From positions 1 through 58,720 of the forward strand of contig NZ_AUMR01000043.1 of assembly GCF_000430785.1 (NCBI RefSeq): a stretch of 58,720 bases of DNA, written 5' to 3'. Source of the DNA: Ectobacillus panaciterrae DSM 19096 (GTDB lineage: Bacteria > Bacillota > Bacilli > Bacillales > Bacillaceae_G). The notes below the pieces were generated by a model. That model searched no databases and was not told the origin of the DNA. It saw only the letters and a program-made list of their open reading frames with translations. A program made the translations under genes and the position numbers. Below are positions 15,825 through 26,092 of this stretch, piece after piece. The stretch's first letter is position 1. Each line of letters begins with the position of its first letter.

Positions 15825-17525
15825 ATGGATTCATTTTTAACGGTCATTATCATAGTAGTAAGCTCTATTTTGTTGTTTTTGATGATAGAGCTCGTGATAA
15901 GAAATCGTTCATATAAAGAATTGCAGCAATTAAAGAACTGGAAGCAAGAACTGAAGGACAAGCCTGTAGCAGATGAATTGAAAAAAGTAAAAGAACTTAA
16001 TATGACAGGCCAAACGGAAGAACTTTTTGGAAAATGGCGAAATGAATGGGATGAAATGGTCGCGACTGTGATACCGCAAGCAGAAAAGCAGCTGCAGGAT
16101 GCAGAAGGGGCAGTTGCAGGATTTTCATTTCGAAAAGCGCGCCTTGCCATGGAACAAGCGAGAGGTTCTCTGACAGAAGCAGATGAGCGTATCAGCGGTG
16201 TTTTAAACGAGCTGCAAAACTTATTGGACAGCCATGCGAAAAACACTTCTGAAATTGAGCTGGTTCGAGGTACATATCGTGAGATAAAGAAGAATATTTT
16301 GGCATATCGACATACCTTCAGTTTGGTTGAAAAAAAGCTGGAGGAACTGCTGGATGACGAGCACAAAAGGTTTCAGTTATTTGAAGAAGCAACAGCAAAC
16401 GGAAACTACTTAGAAGCGCGTGATATTGTACAAAGTCTTGAACAAGGAATTGCCTACATGCAAACCTTGCTGCATGAAGTTCCTGATTTGCAGATGGAGT
16501 ATCAAACAAACCTCCCTGCACAGCTGGAAGACTTGTTTCAAGGATATGAAGAGATGAGAAGGCAAGGCTATGTTCTGGATCATTTGGAAATAGAAAAGGA
16601 AATACGCGATATGTATGGACAAATACAGGAGGGCCTTGATGACATTCAAGCGCTTCGCGTAGATGAGGCAAAAGAGCGGGTCGAGCTGTTAAAAAACAAG
16701 CTGGATTTGTTGTACGACCAACTGGAAAAAGAGGTCACTTCAAAGTATTATGCCGAACAAGATGCAGTTATCCTGCATGAATCAATCACTCAGCTTCGGG
16801 AGCAAGCGCTGCAGACGAGGGAAGAGACCCAGTTCGTAAAGCAAAGCTACCAGCTTAGCGATGATGATGTAGAAGCGCAGAAATATGTGGAAAAGCAAGT
16901 GAATGTGCTCATTAAGAGGTTTGACGTTCTGCAGCTCCGCATAGCGGAACAAGATATTGCTTTTTCTGTTATTCGTGAGGAGCTTGAGGACATAAGACGT
17001 CAAATTGAAGCAGTAGAGCAGCTGCATGAGGAATATATAGATATGCTGCAGGCGTTGCGTAAAGAAGAATTTCAATCAAGGGAAACTTTAAAGGAAATGC
17101 GTAAAACGATGATAGAAACGAAGCGTATTATCCAAAAATCAAATTTGCCGGGTCTTCCTGAAGATATAATAAAAGGGTTGGGACAAGCGCAAATTTCCAT
17201 GCAAAAGGTATACGAGCAGCTTGAGTATAAACCATTGAATATGGGCGCGGTAAATGCAGCTTTAGAGGAAGGGTATACACTTGTGGCCGGAATGTATGAT
17301 GCGACAAAAGAGCTGATTGAGCAAGCGAATCTTGTGGAAAAAATTATTCAATACGGTAACCGCTATCGAAGCCAAAGCGGAAGGCTTGCCGAAGAAATGG
17401 AGCACGCAGAAAAGCTGTTTCGTCAGTACGAGTACGGGGCGGCATTGGAGCAGGCTGCTTCTGTTCTGGACCAAGTGGAGCCTGGCGTGATTCAGAAAAT
17501 TGAGGAGTTTGTGAAGAGTGAGTAG
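15825..17525 (+). CDS. ezrA: Septation ring formation regulator EzrA
   Basis: A 566-residue membrane-anchored spectrin-like protein that limits FtsZ ring assembly to midcell. One N-terminal transmembrane segment (about 3-23, [20 protein letters not shown]) with the N-terminus outside is followed by long coiled-coil helices rich in E, K, Q and L throughout. Length and gene neighbourhood (refZ, nifZ, thiI) match B. subtilis EzrA. GAGGAGG precedes the ATG. Confidence 0.95.
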   Translation: MDSFLTVIIIVVSSILLFLMIELVIRNRSYKELQQLKNWKQELKDKPVADELKKVKELNMTGQTEELFGKWRNEWDEMVATVIPQAEKQLQDAEGAVAGFSFRKARLAMEQARGSLTEADERISGVLNELQNLLDSHAKNTSEIELVRGTYREIKKNILAYRHTFSLVEKKLEELLDDEHKRFQLFEEATANGNYLEARDIVQSLEQGIAYMQTLLHEVPDLQMEYQTNLPAQLEDLFQGYEEMRRQGYVLDHLEIEKEIRDMYGQIQEGLDDIQALRVDEAKERVELLKNKLDLLYDQLEKEVTSKYYAEQDAVILHESITQLREQALQTREETQFVKQSYQLSDDDVEAQKYVEKQVNVLIKRFDVLQLRIAEQDIAFSVIREELEDIRRQIEAVEQLHEEYIDMLQALRKEEFQSRETLKEMRKTMIETKRIIQKSNLPGLPEDIIKGLGQAQISMQKVYEQLEYKPLNMGAVNAALEEGYTLVAGMYDATKELIEQANLVEKIIQYGNRYRSQSGRLAEEMEHAEKLFRQYEYGAALEQAASVLDQVEPGVIQKIEEFVKSE

Positions 17526-17555
17526 ACCCCTTTGATAAGGGGTTTGTTTTTCGTT
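17525..17555 (+). terminator. Terminator of ezrA
   Basis: ACCCCTT / AAGGGGT stem with TGAT loop, immediately after the stop codon, then TTGTTTTTCGTTTTTT. Confidence 0.75.
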
Positions 17556-17640
17556 TTTTAGCGTCTTTAGTATGGCGTTTGCGGAACGAACAAAAACTAA
17601 CCGCATAAATAGCCCGTATTCCAACAGGAGGCAGTAAAAG

Positions 17641-18780
17641 ATGATTTACTTTGATAATAGTGCAACAACAAAACCATATCCTGAGGTGCTGCAATCGTAT
17701 ATGACGGTTGCTGAAAAATATTTCGGAAATCCGTCCTCCATTCATGCTATTGGAGCCGAAGCAGAGCGTTTATTGTCACAATCACGCTCGGTTACAGCGC
17801 AGCTCCTCCGCGTGAAACCGACAGAAATTATTTTTACATCCGGGGGAACAGAAGGAAATAATCTTGCTATTAAAGGAACTGCGATTAAGCATCGCTCACG
17901 CGGACGGCATGTCATTACAACAGGCATTGAGCACGCATCTGTATCAGCAGCCTTTAAGCAGCTTGAAATGCTTGGATTTGAAGTAACGTATCTGTCTGTG
18001 GGCAAAGAGGGAATTGTGAGTGTCGAAGAGTTGAAACGCTCCCTCAGAGATGATACGATTTTAGTTTCTGTCATGCATGTCAATAATGAAATGGGAGCTA
18101 TTCAGCCGATTGAAGAAATCGGACGGCTGCTGCAGCAATATCCAAAAGCTGTGTTTCATGTAGATTATGTACAAGGAATCGGGAAAGTGCCCCTTGATTT
18201 CAAAAAAGCCCATATTGATCTTTGTACGATGTCCGGACACAAATTCCATAGTGTCAAAGGAACCGGCATTCTGTATGTTCGAGAAGGGGTTGCTATTGAT
18301 CCCATTCTGTCAGGCGGGCAGCAGGAAAAATATTACCGCTCTGGAACAGAGAATCTGCCGGGCATTGTAGCAATGACAAAAGCATTGCGGATGACATTAG
18401 AGAAACAAGAAGAGACAAGACAAAAGCTGCATAGGATGAAAGAAGAACTCGTATCCTTTTTCTCTATTGTGCCAAGGGCTGCAATCAATACGCCGAAAGC
18501 ATCTGCTCCCCATATATTAAATGTATCATTTCTAGGTTTGAAGCCTGAGGTCTTAGTGCATGCTTTAGAAGAACGAGGTATATACGTATCCACAAAATCT
18601 GCTTGCTCGTCTAAAGCGAAAGAGTTGAGTCATGTTCTTCTTGAGATGGGGCTTGGACAAAAGGCAGCGGAGAGTGCCATCCGAATCAGCTTCTCTAATC
18701 AAAATACGATGGAAGAAATAGAGCAGTTTAAAGTCATTATACAAACAACAATATCAAAATTATATGAAGTAACGAGGTAA
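17641..18780 (+). CDS. nifZ: Cysteine desulfurase paired with ThiI (NifZ)
   Basis: A 379-residue class V aminotransferase-fold PLP enzyme that takes sulfur from cysteine as a protein persulfide. PLP lysine K201 ([10 protein letters not shown]), the substrate loop RSGTEN, and the persulfide-carrying C322 (STKSACSSK) are present. It is followed after 5 bp by thiI; in B. subtilis this pair supplies sulfur for 4-thiouridine in tRNA. AACAGGAGG precedes the ATG. Confidence 0.92.
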   Translation: MIYFDNSATTKPYPEVLQSYMTVAEKYFGNPSSIHAIGAEAERLLSQSRSVTAQLLRVKPTEIIFTSGGTEGNNLAIKGTAIKHRSRGRHVITTGIEHASVSAAFKQLEMLGFEVTYLSVGKEGIVSVEELKRSLRDDTILVSVMHVNNEMGAIQPIEEIGRLLQQYPKAVFHVDYVQGIGKVPLDFKKAHIDLCTMSGHKFHSVKGTGILYVREGVAIDPILSGGQQEKYYRSGTENLPGIVAMTKALRMTLEKQEETRQKLHRMKEELVSFFSIVPRAAINTPKASAPHILNVSFLGLKPEVLVHALEERGIYVSTKSACSSKAKELSHVLLEMGLGQKAAESAIRISFSNQNTMEEIEQFKVIIQTTISKLYEVTR

Positions 18781-18785
18781 ATACA

Positions 18786-19994
18786 ATGAAATACGATCAG
18801 ATTTTAATTCGCTACGGCGAAATGACTACAAAGGGCAAAAACCGTTCTAAGTTCGTGACTATTTTAAAGGACAATATTAAGCATCGTTTAAAGAAATTTC
18901 AGGCACTAGAGTTTGAGGCCACGAGAGACCGCATGTACATTAAGCTGAACGGAGAAGATCATGAGGCTGTGTCAGAGCGGATTCGCCACATTTTCGGCAT
19001 TCATAGCTTCAGCCTGGCGATGAAGGTTCCTACAGAATTTGAGGACATGAAGCAAGGGGCACTTGCGGCATTTTTGCAAGTGAAAAAAGACGTAAATACT
19101 TTTAAGGTATCTGTTCACCGTGCCTATAAGCAATTTCCCATGGAGACAAACGAGCTGAATCGAGAACTGGGAGCACACATTTTACGCAATACAGAAAATA
19201 TTACAGTAGATGTTCATCATCCGGATGTAAATGTACGGGTTGAGGTTCGTCCTGAATTTACATATATTATGTGTGAAGAGCGTGCCGGTGCAGGCGGATT
19301 GCCAGTTGGCGCCGGAGGCAAAGTAATGCTTCTGTTATCCGGCGGCATTGACAGTCCGGTAGCCGGATACTTAGCAATGAAGCGCGGTGTAACATTAGAA
19401 GCCATCCATTTTCATAGTCCGCCGTTTACAAGCGAGCGGGCAAAGCAAAAGGTAGTAGATTTGGCACAGCAGCTTACTCGTTACTGCAAGCGTATCACCT
19501 TGCATGTTGTGCCGTTTACAGAGATGCAAAAAGCGATTCATAAACAAATACCAGACAGCTATACGATGACGGTTATGCGCCGGATGATGCTGCGGATTGC
19601 AGAACGCATTGCGGCAGAGCGCGGTGTTTTGGCGCTTGCGACAGGAGAAAGTCTTGGTCAAGTAGCGAGCCAAACGCTCGACAGCATGCATACTATCAAT
19701 GAGGCAACAAACTATCCGATTTTACGCCCGCTTATTACGATGGACAAATTGGAAATTATGAAGATTGCACGTGACATTGATACGTACGATATTTCCATTC
19801 TCCCTTATGAGGATTGCTGTACTATTTTCACGCCTCCAAATCCTTCAACAAAGCCGAAGCGTGAAAAGGCGAATCGGTTTGAAGCATTTTATGATTTTGA
19901 GCCGCTTATTCAAGAAGCAATCGCTAACGCGGAAAAGATGATTGTACAGGCAACAGATACAGAAGCAAAAGAAGAATTTCAAGATTTATTTTAA
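18786..19994 (+). CDS. thiI: tRNA 4-thiouridine synthetase ThiI
   Basis: A 402-residue enzyme that adenylates U8 of tRNA and inserts sulfur from the adjacent cysteine desulfurase. An N-terminal ferredoxin-like plus THUMP region (about 1-165) precedes the PP-loop ATPase domain with [16 protein letters not shown] (about 180-195). The rhodanese domain of the E. coli protein is absent, as usual in Bacilli. GAGGT before the ATG overlaps the end of nifZ, so the two are translationally close and form an operon. Confidence 0.95.
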   Translation: MKYDQILIRYGEMTTKGKNRSKFVTILKDNIKHRLKKFQALEFEATRDRMYIKLNGEDHEAVSERIRHIFGIHSFSLAMKVPTEFEDMKQGALAAFLQVKKDVNTFKVSVHRAYKQFPMETNELNRELGAHILRNTENITVDVHHPDVNVRVEVRPEFTYIMCEERAGAGGLPVGAGGKVMLLLSGGIDSPVAGYLAMKRGVTLEAIHFHSPPFTSERAKQKVVDLAQQLTRYCKRITLHVVPFTEMQKAIHKQIPDSYTMTVMRRMMLRIAERIAAERGVLALATGESLGQVASQTLDSMHTINEATNYPILRPLITMDKLEIMKIARDIDTYDISILPYEDCCTIFTPPNPSTKPKREKANRFEAFYDFEPLIQEAIANAEKMIVQATDTEAKEEFQDLF

Positions 19995-20015
19995 CATAAA
20001 TTACCATAAAAATTT

Positions 20016-20046
20016 TGAATGAAGTTATGTGTTTTTTCACACTCTA
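20016..20046 (+). promoter_or_regulatory. Sigma-G-like promoter of the SASP gene
   Basis: TGAATG (20016-20021) and CACTCTA (20040-20046), 18 bp apart, resemble the forespore sigma-G consensus (TGNATA / CATNNTA) and lie just upstream of the ssp gene. Confidence 0.45.
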
Positions 20047-20069
20047 TACTCACAAGGAGGTGAACACAC

Positions 20070-20264
20070 ATGGCAGGAAGAAACCAACTAGTTACACCTG
20101 GTTCTCAATCAGCTTTAGACCAAATGAAGTACGAAATCGCTTCTGAGTTCGGCGTAACCCTTGGACCAGACGCTACATCTCGCGCTAACGGTTCTGTAGG
20201 CGGCGAAATTACTAAGCGTCTTGTATCTATGGCTGAGTCACAATTAGGCGGATTCCAAAAGTAA
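20070..20264 (+). CDS. sspA: Alpha/beta-type small acid-soluble spore protein
   Basis: A 64-residue DNA-binding protein that coats forespore DNA and is degraded at germination. It shows the Gpr protease site EIASEFGV, the conserved [24 protein letters not shown]-terminal DNA-binding half in segments, and the NQL(V)-P-G start. AAGGAGGTGA precedes the ATG. Placement next to thiI as in B. subtilis sspA. Which of the several alpha/beta paralogues it equals is inferred from position. Confidence 0.93.
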   Translation: MAGRNQLVTPGSQSALDQMKYEIASEFGVTLGPDATSRANGSVGGEITKRLVSMAESQLGGFQK

Positions 20265-20281
20265 TTCGATATACATTGGCT

Positions 20282-20314
20282 AAGAGAGCGGGACTTCTCC
20301 CCGCTCTCTTTTTC
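20282..20314 (+). terminator. Terminator of the SASP gene
   Basis: AGAGAGCGGG / CCCGCTCTCT stem with a CTTCT-type loop and T5 tail. Confidence 0.85.
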
Positions 20315-20499
20315 GTATTGTTTTTGTCACAAATATGTAAATTATTAACTATTTTCGTGTCGTAATATATATATAATTATCTGGTTATTGTATATGTATG
20401 TAAAAAAACAAAGAAATTTGTCAATGAAATATTGTTCAAAATATACAGAATATTTCTTATGATGAAAAGGAGGGAGAAAGAAATAGAGGGGGATGAAAA

Positions 20500-22086
20500 A
20501 TGGACCGTGAACAATTAATTGCACCGGAACAATATAACTTGGTCCGGGAATTTGAAAAGTATGCCCAAAATCCGCAAAACATAGCATTGCTTTGGCAAAG
20601 CGAACAAGGTGAAAAGAAGCAAGTTACATATTATGAATTGATGAGCGGTGCAAATAAAATTGGAAACGCTTTTATAAAGCAAGGACTGAAACAAGGAGAT
20701 AAAGTTCTTGTGATGATGCCGCGTTTGATTGAAGCATATATGACATATATTGGTGCGATTAAAGCAGGTCTTGTTGTAATTCCAAGTTCTGAAATGCTTC
20801 GCAAAAAAGATATTGAATACCGGATTTCGCACGGTGAAGTGAAAGCAATTATAAGCTCTGAGCCTTATATCAGCCAGTTTGACGAAATTGAAGCGATGAA
20901 CTCTTTACACAAATTCGTATTGAGCGATTGTTCAGTAGAGGGATGGATAAACCTTTCTGAAAAGCTGAAAACAGAGAGTGATTTGCTTGAAGCGGCTCCT
21001 ACAAAGCGAGACGATATGGTGTTCTTATCGTATACGTCCGGAACGACTGGAAATCCGAAAGGCGTTGTTCATACGCATGGATGGGCTTATGCGCATTTGC
21101 GTACAAGCGCTCCTAATTGGCTCGGCATCCAAGAAGGAGATGTTGTATGGGCAACTGCAAGCCCAGGCTGGCAAAAGTGGATTTGGAGTCCGTTCCTTGC
21201 AACGTTAGGATCCGGTGCAACAGGCTTTGTATATCACGGCAAATTCGAGCCGAAAACCTATTTGCAGCTTTTAAGCGATAACAAAGTGAATGCCCTTTGC
21301 TGTACGCCGACAGAATACCGGCTCATGGCGAAAGTGGAAGGCTTGCAGCAATATGACTTGTCCGCTCTTCGAAGCGCTGTGTCTGCCGGTGAGCCGCTAA
21401 ACCGCGGAGTGATTGATACATTCCGTAAGTACTTTAACGTGACAGTGCGCGACGGCTACGGTCAAACAGAAAACACACTTCTAGTAGGCGTGATGAACGG
21501 AATGGAAACACGCCCGGGTTCTATGGGCAAGCCTACGCCCGGAAATCGTGTAGAAATCGTCAATGAAAACGGTGAGCCTGTAGGTGCGGGGGAAGTGGGT
21601 GATATTGCTGTTCACGTGAGCACGCCTGCTCTCTTTAAGCATTATTACAAAGACAAAGAACGTACAGCAATGCAATTCCGAGGTGAATATTACATCACAG
21701 GAGACAAAGCAAAGATGGATGAAGACGGCTACTTCTGGTTTGAAGGCCGCAGCGATGATATTATTATCAGCTCCGGCTATACAATTGGACCTTTTGAAGT
21801 AGAAGATGCGCTTGTAAAGCATCCGTACGTAAAAGAATGCGCTGTTGTCGCAAGTCCTGATGAAATTAGAGGAAACATTGTAAAAGCATTCGTTGTTTTA
21901 CAAGAGGAGATAGCGGAAAGCGAAGAAACGTTAATCCAGGTGCTGCAACAGCATGTAAAAGAGTTGACAGCGCCGTACAAATATCCGCGTAAAATTGAGT
22001 TTGTAAGCGAGCTGCCGAAAACCGCCTCCGGCAAAATCCGCCGGATTGAGCTTCGCCAACGCGAATTGGAGACAGCAAAAAATTAA
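20500..22086 (+). CDS. mbcS: MbcS/YtcI-like short/branched-chain acyl-CoA synthetase
   Basis: A 528-residue AMP-forming acyl-CoA synthetase paralogous to acsA. The ATP motif LSYTSGTTGNPKG, GYGQTENT, GRSDDIIISSGYTIGPFEVE hinge and catalytic lysine K512 in PKTASGKIRR are intact. Position between the SASP gene and ytcJ matches B. subtilis ytcI; the orthologue in B. anthracis was described as a methylbutyryl-CoA synthetase activating branched short-chain acids, precursors of anteiso fatty acids. GGAGGGAG lies further upstream and GAGGGGG close to the ATG. Substrate specificity is by orthology only. Confidence 0.85.
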   Translation: MDREQLIAPEQYNLVREFEKYAQNPQNIALLWQSEQGEKKQVTYYELMSGANKIGNAFIKQGLKQGDKVLVMMPRLIEAYMTYIGAIKAGLVVIPSSEMLRKKDIEYRISHGEVKAIISSEPYISQFDEIEAMNSLHKFVLSDCSVEGWINLSEKLKTESDLLEAAPTKRDDMVFLSYTSGTTGNPKGVVHTHGWAYAHLRTSAPNWLGIQEGDVVWATASPGWQKWIWSPFLATLGSGATGFVYHGKFEPKTYLQLLSDNKVNALCCTPTEYRLMAKVEGLQQYDLSALRSAVSAGEPLNRGVIDTFRKYFNVTVRDGYGQTENTLLVGVMNGMETRPGSMGKPTPGNRVEIVNENGEPVGAGEVGDIAVHVSTPALFKHYYKDKERTAMQFRGEYYITGDKAKMDEDGYFWFEGRSDDIIISSGYTIGPFEVEDALVKHPYVKECAVVASPDEIRGNIVKAFVVLQEEIAESEETLIQVLQQHVKELTAPYKYPRKIEFVSELPKTASGKIRRIELRQRELETAKN

Positions 22087-22093
22087 CGAGTTC

Positions 22094-22123
22094 AAGCAGA
22101 CAGACTCTTTTGTCTGCTTTTCT
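22094..22123 (+). terminator. Terminator of mbcS
   Basis: AAGCAGACA / TGTCTGCTT stem with loop GACTCTTT, then TTCTCTTT. Confidence 0.75.
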
Positions 22124-22156
22124 CTTTGTATACTAGAGAAAAGAGGAGGAGGGCAC

Positions 22157-23719
22157 ATGGGAGAAATTTGGTACGGCGGTACGATTTACACAATGCGCCG
22201 CGAAGGGGAAACAATAGAAGCGGTATTTGTTCAGGACGGCATGATTGTGGATATGGGCACAAAGGAAGAATTGTATGACAGGCATACAATCGAACAAGAG
22301 CATGACTTGAAAGGAAGTGTGATGCTGCCTGGTTTAACAGACAGTCACATGCATCTCGTCGGTCATGGAGAACGGCTGCTGCGGCTTGATTTGTCTTCCT
22401 GCAGATCGTATGAGGAAATGCTTTCGCTTATACGAGAACGAGCTGCCGTAACGCCTGAAGGGGAATGGATTATTGGAGAGGGCTGGAATGAAAATGCATT
22501 TTCCGATAGGAAGGACGTTCATAAGAAGGAGCTGGATGACGTTTCTTCTGTACATCCGATTTTGTTAAAGCGCATGTGCCGTCATGTTATGCTTGTGAAT
22601 TCATATGTTCTTGAAAATGCAGGGATATATGAGGAGATACAAGATCCAAAAGGAGGAAAAATCGGTCGGGATGCTGATGAACTGCTGAACGGTTTACTAT
22701 ATGAGCGGGCGCAGGAATTACTCGATGATATCATACCGCAGCAAACAGAGGAATACTTGCAAAAAGCATTGGAGATTGCAGTGGAGGATTGCTGGAAAAA
22801 CGGCCTTGTCGGCTGTCATACAGAGGATTTAAACTATTACGGCGGTTTTGCGCGCGCTTATCAAGCCTTTGAAAAAGGATTGCAAAATAGAAGATTTAAA
22901 GCTCATTTGCTTGTACATCATGAAGTGATTGATGAGTTGGCACACTATGAAGACAAGCGCTACATAGAGTTTGGGGCGATGAAAATCTTTGCCGACGGAT
23001 CGCTTGGGGGCAGAACCGCTTTGCTGAGTCAGCCGTATGCTGATATGCCGAGCACGCACGGAGTTGCCGTTTTTGAAAGAGACGAGCTTGCGAGGCTCGT
23101 GGAGAAAGCGCGGAGTATGGATTTGACGATAGCCATTCATACAATCGGCGATTTATCATTTGAATACGTAGTAGATGCAATTGAGCAGCATCCGCCAAAA
23201 GAAGGACAGCGCGATCGAATTATTCATTGTCAGGTGCTGCGCAAGGACTTGATTGATCGGGCAAAGCATCTATCAGTCGTATTGGATATTCAGCCGGCGT
23301 TTATCACATCTGATTTCCCGTCTGTTATTGAAAAATTGGGCAAGGGACGGCTTCGTTATGCGTATGCATGGAAAACGCTGCTGGATGAAGGGTTCGTATG
23401 TGCAGGCGGATCTGACGCGCCGATTGAAGCGATAAGCCCATTTTTAGGTATATATGGATCTGTCGCGCGCCGCAGTTTTTTTGACGGGGCATGCTATTTG
23501 CCAGAAGAAAAGCTCACGATGTTTGAGGCAATTTCATTGTTTACATCCGGCAGTGCATCGGCGATTTATAAAGAAAACAGCCGCGGGATCATCGCATCTG
23601 GATATGAGGCAGATTTTACGATTATAGATCGCGACTTATTTACAATACAGCCTGAAGGCATAATCTATACAGAAGTCATTATGACGGTTGTGGATGGCGA
23701 AATCGTATACAAAAAATAA
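22157..23719 (+). CDS. ytcJ: YtcJ-type metal-dependent amidohydrolase
   Basis: A 520-residue amidohydrolase_3 family protein. Metal-binding motifs are DSHMHLVGHG (about 64-73), HxExL-type H in CHTEDL, HTIGDLSFEYV, HCQVL and the final Asp in GGSDAPI. A composite beta domain is formed by the N-terminus (GGTIYTM) and the C-terminus (IDRDLFTI). Family members hydrolyse amide bonds; the natural substrate is unknown. The frame is open 37 codons further upstream through the mbcS terminator; the ATG at 22157 follows GAGGAGGAGGG. Confidence 0.88.
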   Translation: MGEIWYGGTIYTMRREGETIEAVFVQDGMIVDMGTKEELYDRHTIEQEHDLKGSVMLPGLTDSHMHLVGHGERLLRLDLSSCRSYEEMLSLIRERAAVTPEGEWIIGEGWNENAFSDRKDVHKKELDDVSSVHPILLKRMCRHVMLVNSYVLENAGIYEEIQDPKGGKIGRDADELLNGLLYERAQELLDDIIPQQTEEYLQKALEIAVEDCWKNGLVGCHTEDLNYYGGFARAYQAFEKGLQNRRFKAHLLVHHEVIDELAHYEDKRYIEFGAMKIFADGSLGGRTALLSQPYADMPSTHGVAVFERDELARLVEKARSMDLTIAIHTIGDLSFEYVVDAIEQHPPKEGQRDRIIHCQVLRKDLIDRAKHLSVVLDIQPAFITSDFPSVIEKLGKGRLRYAYAWKTLLDEGFVCAGGSDAPIEAISPFLGIYGSVARRSFFDGACYLPEEKLTMFEAISLFTSGSASAIYKENSRGIIASGYEADFTIIDRDLFTIQPEGIIYTEVIMTVVDGEIVYKK

Positions 23720-23720
23720 T

Positions 23721-23740
23721 GAGGCAGAAGCTGCCTCGTT
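23721..23740 (+). terminator. Hairpin between ytcJ and nadK2
   Basis: GAGGCAG / CTGCCTC with AAG loop and a GTTATTTTT tail, between convergent genes. Confidence 0.7.
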
Positions 23741-23744
23741 ATTT

Positions 23745-24548
23745 TTATAAAAATGTCCGCTGTACCTTCTCCCAGAAGGAATTGTTTTTTAATTTTACCG
23801 TTTTAATGCCCTTCTCGCTCAGCCTAATTACGATTTGATCTACATGTTTAATGCTGAGTGCCTCATTATCCATCCCCATTACAGGGTAATCGTTGTCATT
23901 TTGTACAATTTTTAACGTCAAAGCTCGATTGCCGCTTAAAAGAAACGGAGAACCAAGCGTTCGGTAGCTGTTATTATTTAAAGACGCGAGCTCGCTGACC
24001 TGATAGCAAGGAAGCATAGGATCTATTACAGCGCCGTGCAAGGATTTGTTATAAGCGGTACTGCCTGTTGGCGTAGATACGACAAGCCCGTCGCCGCGGA
24101 ACGTTTCAAAATGCAAATCGTCAATGTACACATCAACCGCAAACGTTTTAATAAGGCTAGAACGAAGAGAAAATTCATTTAAGCAATAGAACGATGTATC
24201 GTGGTCGACTGTAACATGGATGAGTGGATATTTCCTTACTTCAATTTCTGTATTTGTGATTTCCTCTATTGCTTTTTCCGCTTGGTCAATGTGAAAATCA
24301 CAATAGAAGGACGTTTCGTCTGTTATAGAAACACCAGCATATAAGCAGTCATCACGAAATCCCGTTTTTCGAAGCGCTTGCAAAAATGTGCCGTCTTCGC
24401 CGACGCTTATAATCGCATTTGCGTTTTTAGGCTCATTCAGGATTGTGAATCCTTTTTCTTCTAAAATACGATAAATAGGCTGCATCCGTTCAAGGAGTGC
24501 TTTGTTTTGTTCCTCATAAAAGAAATATAACTTTCGACGATCTGTCAT
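23745..24548 (-). CDS. ppnK: NAD kinase 2
   Basis: A 267-residue ATP-NAD kinase (YtdI type, second NAD kinase of Bacillus). The nucleotide motif reads GEDGT at 50-54 rather than the usual GGDG(T), with the essential Asp kept; NEFSLRSS and GSTAYNKSLHGAV (NAD site and family signature) are intact. The in-frame ATG at 24572 is rejected, since GGAGGG lies 7 bases before 24548 and the length then equals that of B. subtilis NadK2. In B. subtilis sppA and yteJ lie next to it; here they are absent and ytfI follows divergently. Confidence 0.93.
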   Translation of the reverse strand: MTDRRKLYFFYEEQNKALLERMQPIYRILEEKGFTILNEPKNANAIISVGEDGTFLQALRKTGFRDDCLYAGVSITDETSFYCDFHIDQAEKAIEEITNTEIEVRKYPLIHVTVDHDTSFYCLNEFSLRSSLIKTFAVDVYIDDLHFETFRGDGLVVSTPTGSTAYNKSLHGAVIDPMLPCYQVSELASLNNNSYRTLGSPFLLSGNRALTLKIVQNDNDYPVMGMDNEALSIKHVDQIVIRLSEKGIKTVKLKNNSFWEKVQRTFL

Positions 24549-24721
24549 GCTAAATCCCTCCACTGATGTCATAAAAATTGCATTCGTATACTATATTTCG
24601 ATATTAAACAAAAATTCCCTCTTTAATTTTTAGAAAAATTAGTATTTTTATTCTGTTTATGCAGGGTTTATTTCTCTTTTAATCCGTCGATAATGGTTAC
24701 GGAATGAAAGGATGAGCGTGT

Positions 24722-25369
24722 ATGCAGTGGCTTATAATCATACCTGCGTTTTTTATATTGCTTTGTTTCATTATTTTTATAACAAAACTTTCCATTATAA
24801 TAATGGCTTGCTATACGCCGGGAGAACAACGGGTGTTCGTACAGGTGCGTATATGGTTTATTCACTATACGTTTAATGTGCTTGAGATGTTAGAAAAAAA
24901 GAAACAGAAGAAAGAAACCAAAAAAGAACCTGTTCCTGATGAGAACGAGGAGGAAAAACAAACTCGTTTTTTTTCAGAATGGCTTGAAAAGTTACCTGAA
25001 CTGATAAAAAGTATGGGGGACATCCATACTATCAGTAAGGATTTTCTTCGTAAAGTCAAAGTGAAGAAATTTCTGTGGCGATCGCACCTTGGTACAGGGG
25101 ATGCCGCAAGTACCGGTATATTGGCGGGTTATGTATGGTCAGTAAAAGGCATGGTGACCGGTTTAATCAGTCATTATATGAAGCTGGTGAAAACGCCGGA
25201 GCTTGATGTGGTTCCTGTGTTTCAAGGAAAGATTACCACGACAGAGCTTGAGTGCATGATTTCTTTTCGCGTCGGACAAGCGTTGCTTGCGGGCCTCAAG
25301 CTGTTTCGTTACATTCGAAAACATCGCGCCGTTTTTGTAGATGAAGGGGCGACGGATATAAGGGGGTAA
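24722..25369 (+). CDS. ytfI: YtfI-like DUF2953 membrane protein
   Basis: A 215-residue protein with one N-terminal membrane helix (about 3-28), a charged lysine/glutamate stretch (about 58-80) and a DUF2953 region. Function unknown; it is found next to ytfJ in many spore formers, suggesting a role in sporulation or germination. The stop TAA is one base from the ytfJ ATG, so the two genes are coupled. GAAAGGATGAG precedes the ATG. Confidence 0.85.
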   Translation: MQWLIIIPAFFILLCFIIFITKLSIIIMACYTPGEQRVFVQVRIWFIHYTFNVLEMLEKKKQKKETKKEPVPDENEEEKQTRFFSEWLEKLPELIKSMGDIHTISKDFLRKVKVKKFLWRSHLGTGDAASTGILAGYVWSVKGMVTGLISHYMKLVKTPELDVVPVFQGKITTTELECMISFRVGQALLAGLKLFRYIRKHRAVFVDEGATDIRG

Positions 25370-25370
25370 A

Positions 25371-25781
25371 ATGATGGCAGAGCATCCGATTCAAGGGCTG
25401 ATGACAACAGCCATGGAAAGCTTAAAGCAGATGATTGATGTAAATACCATCATCGGTGACCCCATTGAGTCACCGGATGGAAGTGTAATTCTCACTGTAT
25501 CTAAAGTAGGATTCGGGTTTGCGGCCGGAGGGAGTGAATTCGGCAAGAGCGGAGCGGGCGGCAAGCATCCGTTTGGAGGCGGAAGCGGGGGCGGCGTTTC
25601 CATTACGCCGATTGCATTTCTTATCGTAAACAGCAGCGGCGTTAAAATGCTGCATCTTGATGAGAATACACATCTCATTGATAAAATCCTCGACTTGGCA
25701 CCGCAAGCTGTAGAAAAAGTGCAGGAAATGTTTAAGCAAAATGGAGAAGGAACTGTAAGAGAACCGCGCACGGTTATGTAG
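25371..25781 (+). CDS. ytfJ: YtfJ/GerW-family sporulation protein
   Basis: A 136-residue GerW-family protein, made in the forespore in B. subtilis. Visible features are the start MAEHPIQGLMTTAMESLKQM, a VNTIIGDPI and GSVILTVSKVGFGFAAGG core, and a glycine-rich central loop (about 58-78). The ribosome site AAGGGGG overlaps the end of ytfI; either the ATG at 25371 or that at 25374 may be used. Confidence 0.93.
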   Translation: MMAEHPIQGLMTTAMESLKQMIDVNTIIGDPIESPDGSVILTVSKVGFGFAAGGSEFGKSGAGGKHPFGGGSGGGVSITPIAFLIVNSSGVKMLHLDENTHLIDKILDLAPQAVEKVQEMFKQNGEGTVREPRTVM

Positions 25782-25785
25782 ATAT

Positions 25786-25821
25786 AGAAAATAAGCCGCT
25801 GAAGAGGTCGGCTTATTTTCT
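25786..25821 (+). terminator. Terminator of ytfIJ
   Basis: AGAAAATAAGCCG / CGGCTTATTTTCT perfect 13-bp stem with a 10-base loop. Confidence 0.8.
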
Positions 25822-25844
25822 GCGTTTTGGAATAGGAAATAAAA

Positions 25845-26006
25845 CTCTACAGTAATACTTCCAACTCCTTCCCTATTTTGAACCACCTTTGGCGGTGTAC
25901 GACACACAAAAAGGACAAAATGGCTTGTTTAGTCAAAAGACACAGGCAAGGACGTCTTAAAGGCTTTGACCGTTACTACACTTAACAGGTGCACTATGCC
26001 CATTTA
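25845..26006 (+). repeat. Degenerate repeat, copy A (related to 30290-30461)
   Basis: Fills most of the ytfJ-tpx spacer. It aligns over about 160 bp with copy B. In 25924-25992 a translated stretch [19 protein letters not shown] parallels ACLVKKHKRGRLKDFNRYY of copy B, with many silent or conservative changes; copy A then has a stop codon. It looks like a decayed coding element; I do not recognise the parent. Confidence 0.5.
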
Positions 26007-26092
26007 AAAGAGATATTTTATTTGCATTCTTTCTTTGTTCCCTCTATCATTTACACTGTACATATTTTGTTTATTTTAAGGAGGATGTTGAA

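Noticed and set aside
15818-16366. Long reverse-strand frames inside ezrA, dnaE, argG, pyk and others
   Set aside because: They are antisense shadows of well-supported genes, with low-complexity or cysteine/serine-rich translations and no ribosome sites.
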